The position numbers and the translations under genes were made by a program. From Pirellula sp. (GTDB lineage Bacteria > Planctomycetota > Planctomycetia > Pirellulales > Pirellulaceae): 64,000 nucleotides of DNA. This document shows positions 50,292-60,049 of the stretch, one piece after another. Where the stretch lies: contig JAJTEK010000004.1 of the NCBI GenBank assembly GCA_021299695.1, positions 1 through 64,000 of the forward strand, written 5' to 3'. How positions within the stretch are numbered: the first letter of the stretch is position 1; the number at the start of each line of letters is the position of its first letter. The notes under the pieces are model-generated. The model saw only the letters and a list, made by a program, of their open reading frames with translations, had not been told where the DNA came from and ran no database searches.

Positions 50292-50395
50292 GCACCCCGT
50301 CCTGAAAATACCGAGTTGTCGTTGCTGTCATTCCAAAGCGAACATGCTAAACGATCCATCAAAAATCGGGTAGGCAAAAAACCAACCTCCGGCTG

Positions 50396-50404
50396 TGCTA
50401 CAAT
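50396..50404 (+). promoter_or_regulatory. Extended -10 promoter element upstream of nagB
   Basis: TGTGCTACAAT gives TG-N-TACAAT, an extended -10 (TACAAT at 50399-50404). It is followed by a 58-base leader to the ATG at 50463. No clear -35, as is common with extended -10 promoters. It supports the short start over the long open frame from 50109. Confidence 0.45.
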
Positions 50405-50462
50405 AGTTTTCATTGGAAAAACAGCCCGATTAAGTCTCCTGAACCCATTCCTGCCACGAGGT

Positions 50463-51227
50463 ATGATCATCGATATCGTCATCCAACCCGACCGACCCCG
50501 AATGGGTGCCTATTCGGCGAAACTCGCCGCCATGATCCTCCGCAGCGCCATCGCTGAGCGAGGCCAAGCTCGAATCATTGTCGCGACTGGATCGAGCCAA
50601 TTCGAAGTCCTCGATGCCCTGACGTCCGAACCTCGAATCGATTGGACCTGCGTCGACGGATTCCACTTGGACGAATATGTCGGTATTGCTCCGGATCATC
50701 GCGCATCGTTCTGCGGTTACCTAAAATCCCGATTCGTTGAGAAAATCCCACTGAGATCCTTCCATTTCCTCGATGGAACCGGCAACCCCGAAACTGTCTG
50801 CCAGCGCGCTGCTCGTAGCCTGCTGGAATCTCCTGTCGATGTTGCTTTGATCGGTATCGGCGAAAACGGCCACCTAGCCTTCAATGATCCGCCGGCGGAT
50901 TTCGAAACGACCGAAGCCTACCACGTGGTGCTTCTTGACCAAGCGTGTCGCAAACAACAGGTCGGAGAAGGTTGGTTTGCCTCCCTCGAAGACGTTCCGA
51001 CCCACGCGATCAGCATGACCATCCATCAAATTCTGCAGTCGCGAAAAATCATCTGCAGCGTTCCCGACGAACGCAAAGCACCGGCCGTCCGAGATAGTGT
51101 CGAAGGCCCAGTCTCCAACCTCGTTCCAGGCTCGATTCTCAAACGCCATCCCAACACGACGCTCGTTCTGGACCGAGCTGCAGCAAGCCTCCTTAAACCG
51201 CTAGGCTCCGATCCGACCGGAGCCTAG
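50463..51227 (+). CDS. nagB: Glucosamine-6-phosphate deaminase
   Basis: 254 residues from ATG 50463. The frame is open to 50109, but that part is antisense to the reductase gene. NagB converts glucosamine 6-phosphate to fructose 6-phosphate and ammonia in the cytoplasm. Seen: ATGSSQFEVLDAL (phosphate loop), DGFHLDEYVGIAPDHRASF (catalytic Asp and ring-opening region), GIGENGHLAFNDPP (substrate loop), and ISMTIHQILQSRKIIC. The length is near the usual 250-270. The GAGG just before the ATG is rather close. It may feed sugars taken from amino-sugar polymers or cell wall into glycolysis. Confidence 0.92.
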   Translation: MIIDIVIQPDRPRMGAYSAKLAAMILRSAIAERGQARIIVATGSSQFEVLDALTSEPRIDWTCVDGFHLDEYVGIAPDHRASFCGYLKSRFVEKIPLRSFHFLDGTGNPETVCQRAARSLLESPVDVALIGIGENGHLAFNDPPADFETTEAYHVVLLDQACRKQQVGEGWFASLEDVPTHAISMTIHQILQSRKIICSVPDERKAPAVRDSVEGPVSNLVPGSILKRHPNTTLVLDRAAASLLKPLGSDPTGA

Positions 51228-51279
51228 CCAACCCGAACCGAATTCAAGCCTCTTTGGTTATCCAACGAACGAATTGCTC

Positions 51280-54200
51280 ATGCTCTCGAAAACCTCTTCC
51301 CTAAATCCATCCACCAATCCGCCCTCAAATCGAAATGTTCGAACGCACAGGCATGCGCGGCTTGTGCGCCTCTGGCTGATGATTCTCTGGCTCGGTTCCA
51401 TGGCCGGAAGCATGGCGGCCCAAGATTTCATCCCCCGGAAACAAACCATGCCCCCCGGCCCCCCCTTGAGCCCTGCCGAAGCCTTGTCCCGTATGGTCGT
51501 ACCCGAAGGATTCCATGTCGAACTCGTCGCCTCGGAACCCGACCTGCAAAACCCTGTCGCTATGGCCTTCGATGACTCGGGCCGCATCTATGTCACCGAA
51601 AGTTTTGAATACCCTCGCCATGAACCCGGGCCAGGCAAAGATCGCATCAAGATCCTTACCGACTCCGATGGCGATGGAAAAGTCGATCGCGTCAAAGTCT
51701 TTGCCGAAGGTCTCAATATCCCGTCGGGAATCGCCGTCGGACACGGGGGCGTTTGGGTAGCCAACGCACCAGACCTGCTGTTCCTCCAAGACACCGATGG
51801 TGACGATGTGGCCGATCAGTCGACAGTCGTCGTGACCGGCTTCGGACGAGTCGATACCCACGAACTGCCCAACGCCTTGACCTGGGGACCCGACGGATAC
51901 CTCTACGGTCTAAACGGCGTTTTCAATCCCTCGGTCATCGAACAGGATGGTCGCAAACACGAATTCACCTGCGCCATGTTCCGTATCGATCCCCGCACGA
52001 AAAAATTTGAAATCTTCTGCGAGGGAACAAGCAACCCCTGGGGAATCGCATTCGACTCGCTCGGCAACTCGTTTGTCAGCGCTTGCGTTATCGATCACCT
52101 TTGGCACCTGACCGAAAGCGGGTACTATCTCCGCCAAGGTGGACCTTACCCACCGAACACTTGGTGGGCCGAATCGATTGTCAAGCATAAGCATCAAATG
52201 GCGGCCTACTGTGGGATCGAATTCTTCGATTCTCAGGCCTATCCAGAAGCCTACCGAAATAAACTTTACATGGGAAACATCCACGGAGGATGCATCAATA
52301 CCGATCGTGTCGAACGCTCCGGGGCAAGCTATCAAGGGTTCGGTGAACCGGATTTCCTGACGGCCAACGACGTCTGGTTCATGCCCGTTGCACAAAAGAT
52401 CGGACCCGACGGGTGCCTCTACGTTCTGGACTGGTACGACCGATACCATTGCTACCAAGACGCCTCGGCGGATCCCAAAGGGGTCGACCGAGGACACGGA
52501 AGACTCTATCGAATCGTCCACTCCGAGCGTCCGAAACCCCGCTACGAAGACATCTCGAAACTGACCGAATCCGAGCTGATCGCCGCCCTTGCGGACCCGA
52601 ACCTATTTGTTCGTCAAAGATCTCAACTAGAACTCGCCGAGCGCAAGATCGCCCAAGGGTCTGCGACGGCACTGGAACTCGAAACTCTAGTCAATCAGGT
52701 TGCATCCTTGAAAACAAAGCTACATGCGATCTGGGCCCTCTCAGGCTCCGGCGCCCTACGTGATTCGTTTCTCCTCTCGTTGCTCGATCATGCCAATCCA
52801 GAAGTTAGAGCCTGGGCCGTTCGCCTAGCCGGCGATCTGTTCCCCTCGGATCCATCAATCGTCGCTCGGTGCCGAGATCTGGCAGCCGATCCAGACCCAC
52901 GCGTGCTGGTTCAAGTCGCAGTTGCCGCTACGAAATTTCATCGGGCCGTCCCGAGCACTGAAGCCTGGATCGCAACCGAACTGGAAATCGCTCGCCACAA
53001 CGCTGCCGATCCACTCCCCGATCCGATTCTCGGCCGGATCGTCTGGCAAAACCTCAAGCCTGTGGCCAACGAAGCGCGTCGAGCCATCGTGAATCAATCG
53101 TTGCACTCGACGAGCCCTTCCGACTCCCTCTTGGACTCCATGTTGCCTCGATTCGCTGCACTCTGGACCGATCGGCTTGCGAATTCGAATTTCAATCAAG
53201 AACAGACCGAGGTGATCGCAGACCTTTTCTCGCTGCTTGAGCATTTTCGCAAGAAAAGCCCAAGTCTCGCAACGGCTATCTTGCAGCCTCTTGTGAACCG
53301 ATCCTTGAACCGTGGTTTTGATCCCATCGAGCTTCGAATACTCGTTCGGAAATTTTATTCACCCCAAGACAGCATCCCTTGGGATAAACTGCGGACCGGC
53401 CAACCAAGTGAAAAACAAGAGATCCTCCTGGGGTTACTAGTCGGTCACCCTGAAGCTCTCCGTATTGCAAAACGATCGGTTCTGGACTTGCAGGAACGTC
53501 CTTCGGTTCGCCAAGACCTTCTCCGCCTGGTCGCCGACGAATCCCCCGAGACGGCGAGAGAAGTTTTTCACCAAATGCTCCAACAACCTGCCCCCGACTC
53601 TAAAGACGATCGGGCCTGGATAAATACCGTCATCGATCTCGGAGTCGAGAAATCTCAGAGTTCCGACTTCGATCGACTCGCCCAAAAACTCCCATCGCTC
53701 TCGAGCGAATTGCAAGCAGCCATCGCCGAACGCATGTGCCAACGCGACCCGACGGCCTCGGTCCTGCTCTCGTGGATCGCCGATGGCAAACTCCGCAAAG
53801 AACTCCTAAGCCCAAACCGTATCCGCTTGCTGGCAACCCAAGGTTCCTTGGAAACCAAAGCGTTCGTCGGCAAAATCTTTGGTACCATCAATGTCGACGG
53901 AACCCGAGAACGCGAACAAGTCGTTCGAACCATGGCCCAACAACTTCAAGGGGCAACCGGCGATGCGAAACGGGGTTGGGTTACCTACGAACGCATCTGT
54001 GGCCAGTGCCATGTCATGCACGGAAAGGGGATTGAGGTTGGTCCGAATATTACGGCCAACGGCCGCGGATCATTCGAACAACTGCTCGTGAGCGTCTTTA
54101 ATCCGAGCCTTGTCATCGGTGATGCCTATCGATCCGTGACCCTGCGAACTACCGACGGAACGGTTGTGACCGGCCTTTTGGTTTCCCGCGATGATCGCCT

Positions 54201-54423
54201 GACGGTCATCAAAACCCAGGGAGGGAAAGAGGTCCAAGTCCCCGCCGATGAAATTGAAGCGTATCAACAGGATAAAAAATCCTTGATGCCCGAGGGGATC
54301 GAATCGCAACTTTCCCCAAAGGAACTGGCCGATCTATTTGCTCTTTTGTCGCTTGAGAACCCTCCCGAGAATCCTGACAATAGGGAAATCTCTGGGACAC
54401 CGGAGAGACTGCACCGAAAATAA
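51280..54423 (+). CDS. PVC-type membrane-bound dehydrogenase with CxxCH heme site and HEAT-like repeats
   Basis: 1047 residues from ATG 51280 (a TTG at 51274 is also possible). A membrane or signal segment (LWLMILWLGSMAGSMAAQ, about 30-46), then a beta-propeller of the sorbosone-dehydrogenase/PQQ type with acidic DTDGDDVAD and SDGDGKVDRVKV segments that may bind Ca. Residues about 420-870 are helical, HEAT-like repeats. The C-terminal cytochrome c module has CGQCH near residue 907-911, followed by HGKGIEVGPNIT. The family is widely found in PVC bacteria and thought to be a periplasmic dehydrogenase passing electrons to cytochrome c. Substrate unknown. Confidence 0.88.
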   Translation: MLSKTSSLNPSTNPPSNRNVRTHRHARLVRLWLMILWLGSMAGSMAAQDFIPRKQTMPPGPPLSPAEALSRMVVPEGFHVELVASEPDLQNPVAMAFDDSGRIYVTESFEYPRHEPGPGKDRIKILTDSDGDGKVDRVKVFAEGLNIPSGIAVGHGGVWVANAPDLLFLQDTDGDDVADQSTVVVTGFGRVDTHELPNALTWGPDGYLYGLNGVFNPSVIEQDGRKHEFTCAMFRIDPRTKKFEIFCEGTSNPWGIAFDSLGNSFVSACVIDHLWHLTESGYYLRQGGPYPPNTWWAESIVKHKHQMAAYCGIEFFDSQAYPEAYRNKLYMGNIHGGCINTDRVERSGASYQGFGEPDFLTANDVWFMPVAQKIGPDGCLYVLDWYDRYHCYQDASADPKGVDRGHGRLYRIVHSERPKPRYEDISKLTESELIAALADPNLFVRQRSQLELAERKIAQGSATALELETLVNQVASLKTKLHAIWALSGSGALRDSFLLSLLDHANPEVRAWAVRLAGDLFPSDPSIVARCRDLAADPDPRVLVQVAVAATKFHRAVPSTEAWIATELEIARHNAADPLPDPILGRIVWQNLKPVANEARRAIVNQSLHSTSPSDSLLDSMLPRFAALWTDRLANSNFNQEQTEVIADLFSLLEHFRKKSPSLATAILQPLVNRSLNRGFDPIELRILVRKFYSPQDSIPWDKLRTGQPSEKQEILLGLLVGHPEALRIAKRSVLDLQERPSVRQDLLRLVADESPETAREVFHQMLQQPAPDSKDDRAWINTVIDLGVEKSQSSDFDRLAQKLPSLSSELQAAIAERMCQRDPTASVLLSWIADGKLRKELLSPNRIRLLATQGSLETKAFVGKIFGTINVDGTREREQVVRTMAQQLQGATGDAKRGWVTYERICGQCHVMHGKGIEVGPNITANGRGSFEQLLVSVFNPSLVIGDAYRSVTLRTTDGTVVTGLLVSRDDRLTVIKTQGGKEVQVPADEIEAYQQDKKSLMPEGIESQLSPKELADLFALLSLENPPENPDNREISGTPERLHRK

Positions 54424-54430
54424 GCCAGGG

Positions 54431-55021
54431 TTAACGCTTCGGTTTGCCTGTGGAGATCTTGCCTGTGGAGCTCTTGCTCGATGGGCCAGACGAAGACATC
54501 GAGCCGGTCGTTCTGCCACTGGAGTCTCGGAATTGAGTACGGCCCGAACTCGATTGACTCGCTCCAACGCTGCGGCCGCTCGCATCGCGGAATTGGTTTC
54601 TACCATCCTGCGTTTGCTGCATCTGCCCGATCGTCCTTCCGTTGGAAGCACGAAGCACGCTGTTGCCTGATCGAGCAGCAGAACCCGAAGAGGATCCGGA
54701 CGATTGCGAAGTCCCGACGGTTCGTCCACTCGCGTCGCGGAAGGTCACCTTTCCTGCCTGGATGCTAGCCGTCCCGGTCGTTCTTCCGCTGGCATCGCGA
54801 AAAGTGATCCGATCCCCGGATCTGGTGGCGCTCCCGGTCGAACGCCCGCTCGCATCGCGGAAGTCCGATCGGTCCGAACCGCTGTTGGCAGCCGACTGCC
54901 AGAGTCGGAGCTGAGCTGGGTCTGTTCGGTCCGTTTTGGCCGTTGGGGCCGTTTGGGCCATTGCAGAACCAGAGAGCGTCAAGAGGGCCAATGCAGCGAA
55001 ACGACGAAGGACTTGTACCAT
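54431..55021 (-). CDS. Exported RDASGR-repeat protein
   Basis: 196 residues from ATG 55021, with GGAG about nine bases upstream. Signal peptide FAALALLTLSGSAMAQ (about 8-23). The rest is six imperfect copies of a repeat around FRDASGRTTG of 15-30 residues; copy 4 has degenerated to LRASNGRTIG and copy 3 has a Ser-rich insertion. The repeats predict short beta-turns and a fibre-like or solenoid structure. Similar FRDASGR repeats occur in several bacterial secreted or phage-like proteins as I recall. It ends in a basic tail. Function unknown. It is downstream of, and on the opposite strand from, the convergent PVC dehydrogenase. Confidence 0.72.
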   Translation of the reverse strand: MVQVLRRFAALALLTLSGSAMAQTAPTAKTDRTDPAQLRLWQSAANSGSDRSDFRDASGRSTGSATRSGDRITFRDASGRTTGTASIQAGKVTFRDASGRTVGTSQSSGSSSGSAARSGNSVLRASNGRTIGQMQQTQDGRNQFRDASGRSVGASQSSSGRTQFRDSSGRTTGSMSSSGPSSKSSTGKISTGKPKR

Positions 55022-55373
55022 GGGCGAATTCTCCGATAAACAAACAGCATGAACCGCTCGATCGAGCACATCGGGCCAATGCTTGCTCCGTGCTTCTTCT
55101 CGTACTCAGCATCGCGGTACTCGTACTCGATCAGGTCTAGTATAGCAATCCGGTTCATAGCTCCGCAAGTTACCGCGGACCGCACCGCTCCACGATTGGC
55201 ACCGCCGCAGTTCCAACGGCCATCGGTTACGAGTACCGTCTCTTCTGGGGGGACCGAGACTCGGGGATCAAGTCCCCGGAGTAAAAAGGCAACCGGGGTA
55301 AAAAGGCAAAAAGTTTGAGCTAGGCCCAAACTTTTCGCAGGTTTTTCAGATCGTTACTACCGGGCCCGTGGAA
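55022..55373. other. 352-bp intergenic region with terminator-type hairpins
   Basis: Between two minus-strand genes. It includes the hairpin at 55309-55335 and a smaller hairpin, CGGGGA paired with TCCCCG, just beyond it. The rest is unremarkable, and no short gene is evident. Confidence 0.45.
55309..55335 (-). terminator. Intrinsic-type terminator downstream of the secretin gene
   Basis: A perfect 9-bp stem, AAAAGTTTG with CAAACTTTT, with a 9-base loop. On the minus strand it is followed by T-rich sequence (CTTTTTGCCTTTTTACC), consistent with ending the secretin transcript. Confidence 0.75.
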
Positions 55374-58300
55374 TTACGGGCGGCGGGTCGCGATGCCTAG
55401 CTGCTCTTCTTCTTCCTCAGGGATGATGATCCGAGGAGTCACGGTGAACATCAAGGTTTCGGTATCCCGACCGATCGCGTTGTTCTTAAAGAGACGGTTG
55501 ATGTAGGGGATCTTCGAGAGGATTGGAGTTCCCTTTTCGATCCGTTCTTCTGAAAGGCGTTTGATACCACCCATGAGGATGGTGCCACCGTCTGGAACCG
55601 TCACGGTCGTGCTGACGCTCGTCTGCGAGAAGGATGGCTGCTGGACGGTGATGCCTTCAACAATCTCCTCTTCGTTGTTCCGACCAGGGGTTGGCAGTCC
55701 GTTGGACGGATTCAAGATACTCGTGCCGGTCCTGGTGCTCTTCTTGCCTTGGAAAGTAAACTGACGATCGGTCGCTCCGAGTCGTGTAAACTGTGGCATC
55801 ATGGTCAAGCGAACGAATCGTTTGTCCGGGGAGACTACAGGCTGAACATTCATCTGCGTGCCTTCGTTCAGGACTACGATGATCGGTCGTTGACCGACTG
55901 CGAAGTCACCTACGATTGGGGCATAACCCAAGACGAAGGGTCGCGATGTGGTATCGTTGATCGTGCCGAATTGGCCGTCGAACATCGTTACCTTGGGAGC
56001 TTGGAGGACGTTGGATCGTTTGTTACCTTGTGCCGCTTGTAGGAACAGGAACATTTCGATATCGCTCAAGATCGCCACACCGATCGTGCTACCGGCACCT
56101 GGGTCGAATCCACCGAAGCTCGGAATGGTCGTCCCAAAGCTACCTTGGCTCAATCGAATGTCCAAGTCCGCCGTTGGAATCAGCGAATTCGGGTTCTGGC
56201 TAGTCGGATCGGTCTCAACACCGATGGCGATCGATGGCCCGGAATCCTCACGTGGGATTCGGTTTCGGGTGTTGTCGTCGAGCTGAACTTGGAAGTTCAC
56301 CCCCATCTTCTCGAAGAAGCTATCCGATAGCTTGATAAATCGCACTTCGATCGTCACTTGCAAGTTTTGCAACGCTCTCAGGCTCTTGAGCAAATCGGCG
56401 ATCTGCTCGTGGGTTTCCTGAGGGGCATTGACGATCAAGCTCAGGTTTTGACTGAATGGACTCATCGTCGCTGTACCGCCGGCATTGAGCCAAACATCGG
56501 GCGAGATGGTCGACTCGATTAGGGCCATCAACTCCGAGAAGTTGGCCATTGAACCTCCTCCGAGTACACCTGCAGTCCCGTTGCCGTTCATCGGATCCGA
56601 ACCGAACCTCGATAAGCCGACGTTGTTCGCCGCACCGGGAGAGACCCCAGCGAACTGAGCCAAAACGTTAGCATTGGGCTCAATCGTGGCGAGTTTGCTG
56701 TTACGCAGCCCCATCGCGTCTTGCTCTTGAACATTGACGGCCACGAAGCTGTCTTGGGCTTGGTAGGCCGCCTGCAATGCACCTCCTAGACCTGAGTTGT
56801 TGTCGGAGATGAAGTTGGCGATCGGAATCACCAGGTCACGAACCGAATAGGTCTTGCTGTACATTTCCTGTTGCATGAACCGTCGGCTCTGGATCTTGAC
56901 GACCTCATTCTTGACGACATAGGTCAGGTTCAAGGGCTCAAGCATGTTCTTCAGAACATTTTTGAGCTTGATACGGTTTCCGCGAAGGTCCAACGTAATC
57001 GGCTGATCGGAGCGAAGACCTTCCTCGGCGATCGATGGTTCATCGATCAAAATGATCAGGCCGGTCATTTCCGAGATCGTTTTGATCGCGTCGGCAAGTG
57101 GCCTCTCTTCGAACGAAGCGGAGAACGGTTCCTCGAGCAACTCGAGGATCTGGCGCTCCGAAGGCTGAAGCTTGAGCGACTCGTCGTTGTACTTGTCTCG
57201 ATACTTCTTCAGGTCATACCAATCCTTGACGGGTGGGAATTGAAGAGGCTGGCTGTCGGTCAGGTAAGTCGCCGAGGCGCGTTCCGCATCGGTGAAGCTG
57301 TTGACTAACGCCTCTTCCTTCATCGCCTGAATTTCTTTTTGCTCTGCCACGCGGCGTTCGATCACCGAACGTCCTCGCATCATTGCGGCGATCTCCGAGT
57401 TCGGTTTGATCTCCTCAACCTTGCGACCGATGACCTCGGCCTCTGCAAAGCGTTGGTCATCCATCAGCTCATTGTACTGATCGACCAGTGTCTGGATCTG
57501 AGCATCTTCCTTAGCCTGCGTCGATCCATCGAGTACGATACGGTCTTCGATCTGCCTGTTGCGCTGTTCTAACTCGATCGAGGAACGGTTGGTCTCCATC
57601 CAGGATTCTACGTTGGTGATCACGCGGTCGACCATCGCCAGCATCTGCTTTCGGTAGGCCCCATCGACCTCCGATTGCGAGACGCGTGTTCGAAGGTTTT
57701 TGAGCCGGTCCATCGACTCGTAAGGCTTCTCGTTGACCATTCGCTCCGCCTCGGCGATCTCTCCGGAGACCTCGGCGAAAAGTCGCTGCTTGCGCTGAAT
57801 GGCTTCGCGATCCTGAGTCGCGATGGCCGAGACGGCTTCAGGTTCCGATCGTGTTTGCAGGTAAGCCAACTTGTCTTTGAGTTGCACCCGGGAATTCGGA
57901 TCGAGTTCGTCTTTTTTCTTCCAAGCGTTGGTGAAGCACTCCTTGGCGCCGTCCCGGTCGTCGCGGGCCAAAGCTTCAAGTCCTCGCTCGTACCATTGGG
58001 CCCCGGAGATCTGAGGATCTGCCGCCAATACACCATCTTGACTGCTGGCCTGGGCGATCTTCGAAGCATCCGAACCGGGCTGATAAAGACCCGACTGGAC
58101 GCCGTTCTGACGGTCCGATAAGCCACCTGCGGTCGTGACGCGACCAGCCGACGGATTCATCAAAGGACTGCCAGGAGCCTGTGCTTGTTGTGCCAAAGCC
58201 GCCTTGGGGTCCATACCCCGAAGCCGCATCGCTCGCTCGATGTCCATCGAGACTTCGCGTGGCTTGATCATGCTAGATGCAAATTCCGCATCGGCGATCT

Positions 58301-58646
58301 TCAAGGCCATGGCCTGATCGATGAATCGCTTCGCGTTGACCAATTCCCCTTTCTGGAGAGCTAACTTCGCTTGCGATGCTAACGCAAGACATTGCTCTTT
58401 GGGATTTGGAGCGGTACTTGCCGGCGGCACTGCTTGCACCGCACTTCCCGCCGCAGGTGGAACACCCAATGCCGGAAGAGTACTCGGTGGTAGCGTGCTC
58501 GGCGGCAACGGTGGCAAAAGCCCTTGCTGTGCGCTGACTCGCTCAGACGTGGTCGAGATAGCAACTGTTGCTGCAACACTCGGCCAGGTTGCCGCACAAG
58601 CCACGGTCAAGAGCCGAAACGTTCTGAGGGGATTTAGAGATTTCAA
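55374..58646 (-). CDS. Secretin-type outer-membrane protein (GspD/PulD family)
   Basis: 1090 residues. Signal peptide near 1-40 (VACAATWPSVAATVAIS), then a proline-rich stretch (LLPPLPPSTLPPSTLP). A long helical N-terminal region (about 80-480) is unusual for secretins. An STN-type module (about 500-590, ISEMTGLIILIDEPS and MLEPLNLTYVVKNEVVKI), N-domains, and the C-terminal secretin barrel (about 830-1080): KVTMFDGQFGTINDTTSRPF, VVLNEGTQMNVQPVVSPDKR, TVTVPDGGTILMGGIKRL and PILSKIPYINRLFKNNAIGR. It should form a multimeric outer-membrane channel for type II-like secretion or pili. No other secretion-pathway genes are in the window. Confidence 0.88.
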   Translation of the reverse strand: MKSLNPLRTFRLLTVACAATWPSVAATVAISTTSERVSAQQGLLPPLPPSTLPPSTLPALGVPPAAGSAVQAVPPASTAPNPKEQCLALASQAKLALQKGELVNAKRFIDQAMALKIADAEFASSMIKPREVSMDIERAMRLRGMDPKAALAQQAQAPGSPLMNPSAGRVTTAGGLSDRQNGVQSGLYQPGSDASKIAQASSQDGVLAADPQISGAQWYERGLEALARDDRDGAKECFTNAWKKKDELDPNSRVQLKDKLAYLQTRSEPEAVSAIATQDREAIQRKQRLFAEVSGEIAEAERMVNEKPYESMDRLKNLRTRVSQSEVDGAYRKQMLAMVDRVITNVESWMETNRSSIELEQRNRQIEDRIVLDGSTQAKEDAQIQTLVDQYNELMDDQRFAEAEVIGRKVEEIKPNSEIAAMMRGRSVIERRVAEQKEIQAMKEEALVNSFTDAERASATYLTDSQPLQFPPVKDWYDLKKYRDKYNDESLKLQPSERQILELLEEPFSASFEERPLADAIKTISEMTGLIILIDEPSIAEEGLRSDQPITLDLRGNRIKLKNVLKNMLEPLNLTYVVKNEVVKIQSRRFMQQEMYSKTYSVRDLVIPIANFISDNNSGLGGALQAAYQAQDSFVAVNVQEQDAMGLRNSKLATIEPNANVLAQFAGVSPGAANNVGLSRFGSDPMNGNGTAGVLGGGSMANFSELMALIESTISPDVWLNAGGTATMSPFSQNLSLIVNAPQETHEQIADLLKSLRALQNLQVTIEVRFIKLSDSFFEKMGVNFQVQLDDNTRNRIPREDSGPSIAIGVETDPTSQNPNSLIPTADLDIRLSQGSFGTTIPSFGGFDPGAGSTIGVAILSDIEMFLFLQAAQGNKRSNVLQAPKVTMFDGQFGTINDTTSRPFVLGYAPIVGDFAVGQRPIIVVLNEGTQMNVQPVVSPDKRFVRLTMMPQFTRLGATDRQFTFQGKKSTRTGTSILNPSNGLPTPGRNNEEEIVEGITVQQPSFSQTSVSTTVTVPDGGTILMGGIKRLSEERIEKGTPILSKIPYINRLFKNNAIGRDTETLMFTVTPRIIIPEEEEEQLGIATRRP

Positions 58647-58831
58647 CGCGACACTCCTTTATCGCTCCAAAGGGATACCCAACACGATGCTGGGAATACT
58701 ATTCTTGACTCGGAATTCGCAAGCTCAAGTTTTAGCTAGAAAGCAAATTTACTCGAAATGGTAAAATAGGAACTTTCGGAACGCTTTACCTAGCTTGCGC
58801 ATCTTAACCCGCTTTGCAAAATCGAGGATTT

Positions 58832-59905
58832 TCAACGTAGTATCGTGCCACCGACGGTCTGTTGAGGACCGGGCTGACTAGCACGAATCGATACCGGTGG
58901 ATTTCCGGTCAAAGGAAACGGTACCAGCGGGGGACTGGAATTCGGAACCGACGCGATATTGGGCTTCGGGACATTCGTCACGTAACCCAACGCCACTGCC
59001 GTGTAGGAACTTACTTCACCACCTCCATCGTAGACCCAAGCATTCCAAGCGGTTTGCAGACTCCCCAACTTGGGATACCCATAAACGTCTCCGACGGCTT
59101 GAACCCAATTCTCCGATTGCATCCCACGCTCGAGAAACTCAACGAACCGGCGAGGACCTGCCTGGGCGATCAGAAATGCACATAAGCTGTAACCCTGAGC
59201 ATACAACGGCATCATGTCGGGTGGATACTCTCGCATCGCAAACAAATGCGAGAATGGAATCCCTCGACTCTCGGTCAGAAACTTGACCAACATCACATCA
59301 TGCTTGCTCCGTTCGCTCAAATGCTCGACGGTCGTACAAGCTCCCTCGTCGGCCCACCTGGGAACCGGCTTGCCGCTGGCTGAGAAATGCGTCGCCAAGA
59401 CAGTATGGGTCATTTCATGGGGCAATACGCTGTCGAGTATCCGCTCCTTGGTTCCGCTGACGACCATCTGAATCGATCGGATCGTCCCCCCGACAAGCGT
59501 GTACTTGGTCTCTCCACTGGCCGGCAGATTCGGGCTGGTATTGACCATCAATGGGACCTTCTCGTGCCATTCGGGCAACTTGCGCCCTAGCCAATGCATC
59601 GCTAAGTGATTGCGGTAGGCCTCGGCCATCGTGGCAACTTGTTTGGCAAACTCAGGATCCTGGCACATGACCCTGAAATGCTGCGTCTCGACCAAAAAAC
59701 GCTGCCCCATGACACCCGTATTCGATGCAGTCGCACCGGTCAAATTCCCCGGGGCCGCCGCTGCCATCCGCGGCGCGTATTGCTGGCCTAACGCAGGTGC
59801 CCCGATGGCACCGACCAAGATCAAAAAAGCCAGGCCCAAGCCCCAGCCGTATCGCTTCGCATCCATGCTTCGCTGTCTTTCGAAGAGTTTGCGATCGACC
59901 CCCAT
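58832..59905 (-). CDS. HExxH zinc protease-like protein, gluzincin type
   Basis: 357 residues. Signal peptide (GLAFLILVGAIGAPALGQQ). Active-site helix LPHEMTHTVLATHF (HExxH, about residues 165-178), downstream Glu in RWADEGACTTVEHL (possible third zinc ligand). The fold fits the peptidase MA-like / DUF1570-type domain found in planctomycetes. It should be exported and may act on extracellular peptides. A Pro-rich tail follows. ATG 59905 is preferred (AGGAAGC upstream); ATG 59866 is possible. The folP operon is upstream with a 144-base gap. Confidence 0.8.
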   Translation of the reverse strand: MGVDRKLFERQRSMDAKRYGWGLGLAFLILVGAIGAPALGQQYAPRMAAAAPGNLTGATASNTGVMGQRFLVETQHFRVMCQDPEFAKQVATMAEAYRNHLAMHWLGRKLPEWHEKVPLMVNTSPNLPASGETKYTLVGGTIRSIQMVVSGTKERILDSVLPHEMTHTVLATHFSASGKPVPRWADEGACTTVEHLSERSKHDVMLVKFLTESRGIPFSHLFAMREYPPDMMPLYAQGYSLCAFLIAQAGPRRFVEFLERGMQSENWVQAVGDVYGYPKLGSLQTAWNAWVYDGGGEVSSYTAVALGYVTNVPKPNIASVPNSSPPLVPFPLTGNPPVSIRASQPGPQQTVGGTILR

Positions 59906-60049
59906 GCTTCCTGCATGAGGTCCGATCGTCGCGGCCGAGTCTAGAAAACCCGCGCGCTGTTTCTCCAGTCCAATTCGACAGGAACTGAAGAAAACCCAAG
60001 AAAAAAACAGACGGGTTTGCTAGCGTTGCTCAGCGTCCGAGCCCGGGGG

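Noticed and set aside
50109-50462. 118-residue extension of NagB
   Set aside because: It is antisense to the reductase and contains the candidate promoter; the NagB core begins at 50463.
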